From positions 18,890-82,889 of the forward strand of contig VGNX01000004.1 in the NCBI GenBank assembly GCA_016865855.1: a stretch of DNA of 64,000 nucleotides, given 5' to 3'. A program made the translations under genes and the position numbers. The stretch is from Chloroflexota bacterium. Lineage in GTDB: Bacteria; Chloroflexota; Dehalococcoidia; GIF9; UBA5629. Positions 62,936 through 64,000 of the stretch are shown here, in pieces. Position 1 is the first letter of the stretch, and every line of letters begins with the position of its first letter. A model generated the notes under the pieces. That model was not told the origin of the DNA. It made no database searches and worked only from the letters and a program-made list of their open reading frames with translations.

Positions 62936-63205
62936 ATGCAAAAGCGAAGATGGGACCCTAAGACCAAGGCCATGATTGTCCTGCAGGGCTTGAAAGGCAA
63001 GCCAATTGCTCAACTCTGCGCTGAGCACCAGATCAGTCAGGCTCAATACTATCTATGGCGCGACCAGTTCCTGGCCAACATGCATCGGACATTTGTCAGC
63101 GATGACCGCCGGGAGAAGGTCCTGACCCGGGAGAACGTGCACCTTAAAAAGATCATCGGGGACCTCACGGTAGAGTTAAAAAAAATCGAAGAGTGGCAGG
63201 GATGA
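62936..63205 (+). CDS. IS3-family transposase OrfA
   Basis: The 89-residue protein has an HTH domain (WDPKTKAMIVLQGLKGKPIAQLCAEHQISQAQYYLWRDQFL) and a C-terminal leucine-zipper-like coil (RENVHLKKIIGDLTVELKKIEE). OrfA binds the IS ends and regulates transposition. It ends 13 bases into orfB. A run of eight A at 63178-63185 just before the overlap is a likely -1 frameshift site to make the OrfAB transposase. Confidence 0.92.
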   Translation: MQKRRWDPKTKAMIVLQGLKGKPIAQLCAEHQISQAQYYLWRDQFLANMHRTFVSDDRREKVLTRENVHLKKIIGDLTVELKKIEEWQG

Positions 63206-63978
63206 AACGCAAAGAATCAGCCCTTATAACGGAACGCAATTCTGCTGTCGTAGAACAGATCAAGCAGATAAAAGCAGATCATCCTTTCTGGGGCTACCGG
63301 CGTACCTGGGCGTACCTGAAATATGTGGACGGCCTTGATATCAATAAGAAGCGCGTGCTCCGGCTGATGCAGAAACACGAACTATCGGTACGACCTAACA
63401 TGAAGCTCAAAGCAACGAGAACTCCAACGAGGAGCAAACCGAAGCCTGACAGGCCCAACCAGTGGTGGGGCATAGACATGACCAAGGTGATGGTCGAAGG
63501 TTTTGGCTGGATGTATATCGTAGCCGTTCTTGACTGGTACACTAAAAAGATCGTTGGGTATTACACCGGCATGGAGTGCCGGAGCAGGCACTGGCTTGAA
63601 GCTCTGGACAGTGCGGTCAACAGGCAGTTCCCTGATGGCGTCCGCGAGAAATCTCTGCACCTGATGTCGGATAATGGAAGCCAACCTACCGCAATCAGCT
63701 TCATGAAAGCCTGTAGGGAGATGGATATTCACCAGGTATTTACCAGCTACAGTAATCCGAAGGGCAATGCTGATACAGAACGACTATTCAGGACGATGAA
63801 AGAGGAACTCCTGTGGCTGCGTGAATGGAAAAGCCCGTTTGAGCTGGCAGACGCCCTGAGCAATTGGGCCGAATACTACAATAGAAATTACTTGCATTCT
63901 TCACTGGGATATAAAACACCGAAGCAATTCGAGGAGGAATATCAAAACAGTCGGATTACTCAGTTAGTTGGGGCTTGA
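63193..63978 (+). CDS. IS3-family transposase OrfB (DDE integrase)
   Basis: The 261-residue protein has an N-terminal HTH_21-like region (IKADHPFWGYRRTWAYLKY) and an rve DDE integrase core. The acidic triad appears in GIDMTKV near 96, SDNGSQP near 158 and GNADTERLFRTMKEEL near 192. The C-terminal YYNRNYLHSSLGYKTPKQFEEEY is the family ending. It is in the -1 frame relative to orfA, so it is probably made as a frameshift fusion; GTG 63193 could also start it. Intact and possibly active. Confidence 0.93.
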   Translation: MAGMKRKESALITERNSAVVEQIKQIKADHPFWGYRRTWAYLKYVDGLDINKKRVLRLMQKHELSVRPNMKLKATRTPTRSKPKPDRPNQWWGIDMTKVMVEGFGWMYIVAVLDWYTKKIVGYYTGMECRSRHWLEALDSAVNRQFPDGVREKSLHLMSDNGSQPTAISFMKACREMDIHQVFTSYSNPKGNADTERLFRTMKEELLWLREWKSPFELADALSNWAEYYNRNYLHSSLGYKTPKQFEEEYQNSRITQLVGA

Positions 63979-64000
63979 TTTAATGGGGTGCATTACAAGA

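Larger units (their letters stand above)
62864..63997 (+). mobile_element. IS3-family insertion sequence (complete)
   Basis: The ends are imperfect inverted repeats: left TATACTGCTCCCCATTAA (62864 on) and right TTAATGGGGTGCATTACA (to 63997), matching at 15 of 18 bases. The element contains orfA and orfB in the IS3 arrangement. Its left end lies inside an older transposase fragment. The target duplication cannot be judged because only 3 bases follow the right end. Confidence 0.85.

Noticed and set aside
62846..63046. Minus-strand 66-codon frame across the left IS end
   Set aside because: It crosses the IS border and covers orfA in antisense. The real minus-strand signal here is the transposase fragment in another frame (62614-62863).

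Overview
The window looks like one contig from an anaerobic bacterium of the phylum Chloroflexota, most likely a Dehalococcoidia-type lineage. This placement is an inference from gene content: methylmalonyl-CoA mutase, ADP-forming acyl-CoA synthetase, Rrf2-cysK-FtsX/LolD clusters, PAC2 protein, DUF951, NuoEF-type diaphorase. The contig is also littered with short palindromic repeats. No marker in the window fixes the lineage. Base composition is close to balanced, genes are densely packed, and several starts are GTG or TTG.

Left part (1-8000): a pabA-pabB pair for folate (the PIKGT lysine argues for PabB over TrpE), a MerR regulator, the two subunits of methylmalonyl-CoA mutase, two tandem transglutaminase-like paralogs, succinyl-CoA synthetase (sucC-sucD) and tRNA-Ser(UGA). 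Together the mutase and SCS would link propionyl/methylmalonyl-CoA to succinate and ATP. 8000-19000: a flavodoxin-like Fe-S flavoprotein, two unusual membrane proteins joining zinc ribbons to a TlpA-like thioredoxin domain, a small zinc-ribbon protein, serS, lysS, greA, a DRTGG-domain ATPase and a DUF2007 protein, separated by repeat-filled gaps. 19000-31300: a secreted cysteine-rich protein, speD-speE, a four-gene operon (PAC2, HEAT, GNAT, acyl-CoA synthetase alpha), tldD-pmbA, a small SWIM protein, folC, and a hicB-hicA toxin-antitoxin pair. 31400-39600: pyrF, DUF951, MarR, dinB, ilvE, and a relA-rpsT-lexA-aldolase operon on the minus strand.

39800-50060 is a sulfur-assimilation and transport region built from a repeated module: an Rrf2 regulator, cysK, cysE, a trans-sulfuration enzyme, two FtsX/LolD-type ABC exporters, a truncated second cysK, and decayed gene pieces that reveal past tandem duplication. 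50159-56990 continues with threonine synthase, a NIL-domain protein, a cysteine desulfurase, an AIR-synthase-like protein, a 51-residue Cys protein, MOSC, FdhD, NadA and CutA. I read this as a sulfur and molybdenum-cofactor/Fe-S trafficking neighbourhood.

Right end (57100-64000): an ICMT-like methyltransferase, a three-gene NuoE/NuoF/HoxU-type NADH diaphorase operon with no catalytic subunit nearby, a divergent LuxR-type regulator with a perfect palindrome between them, and an IS3-family element inserted next to the remains of an older transposase.
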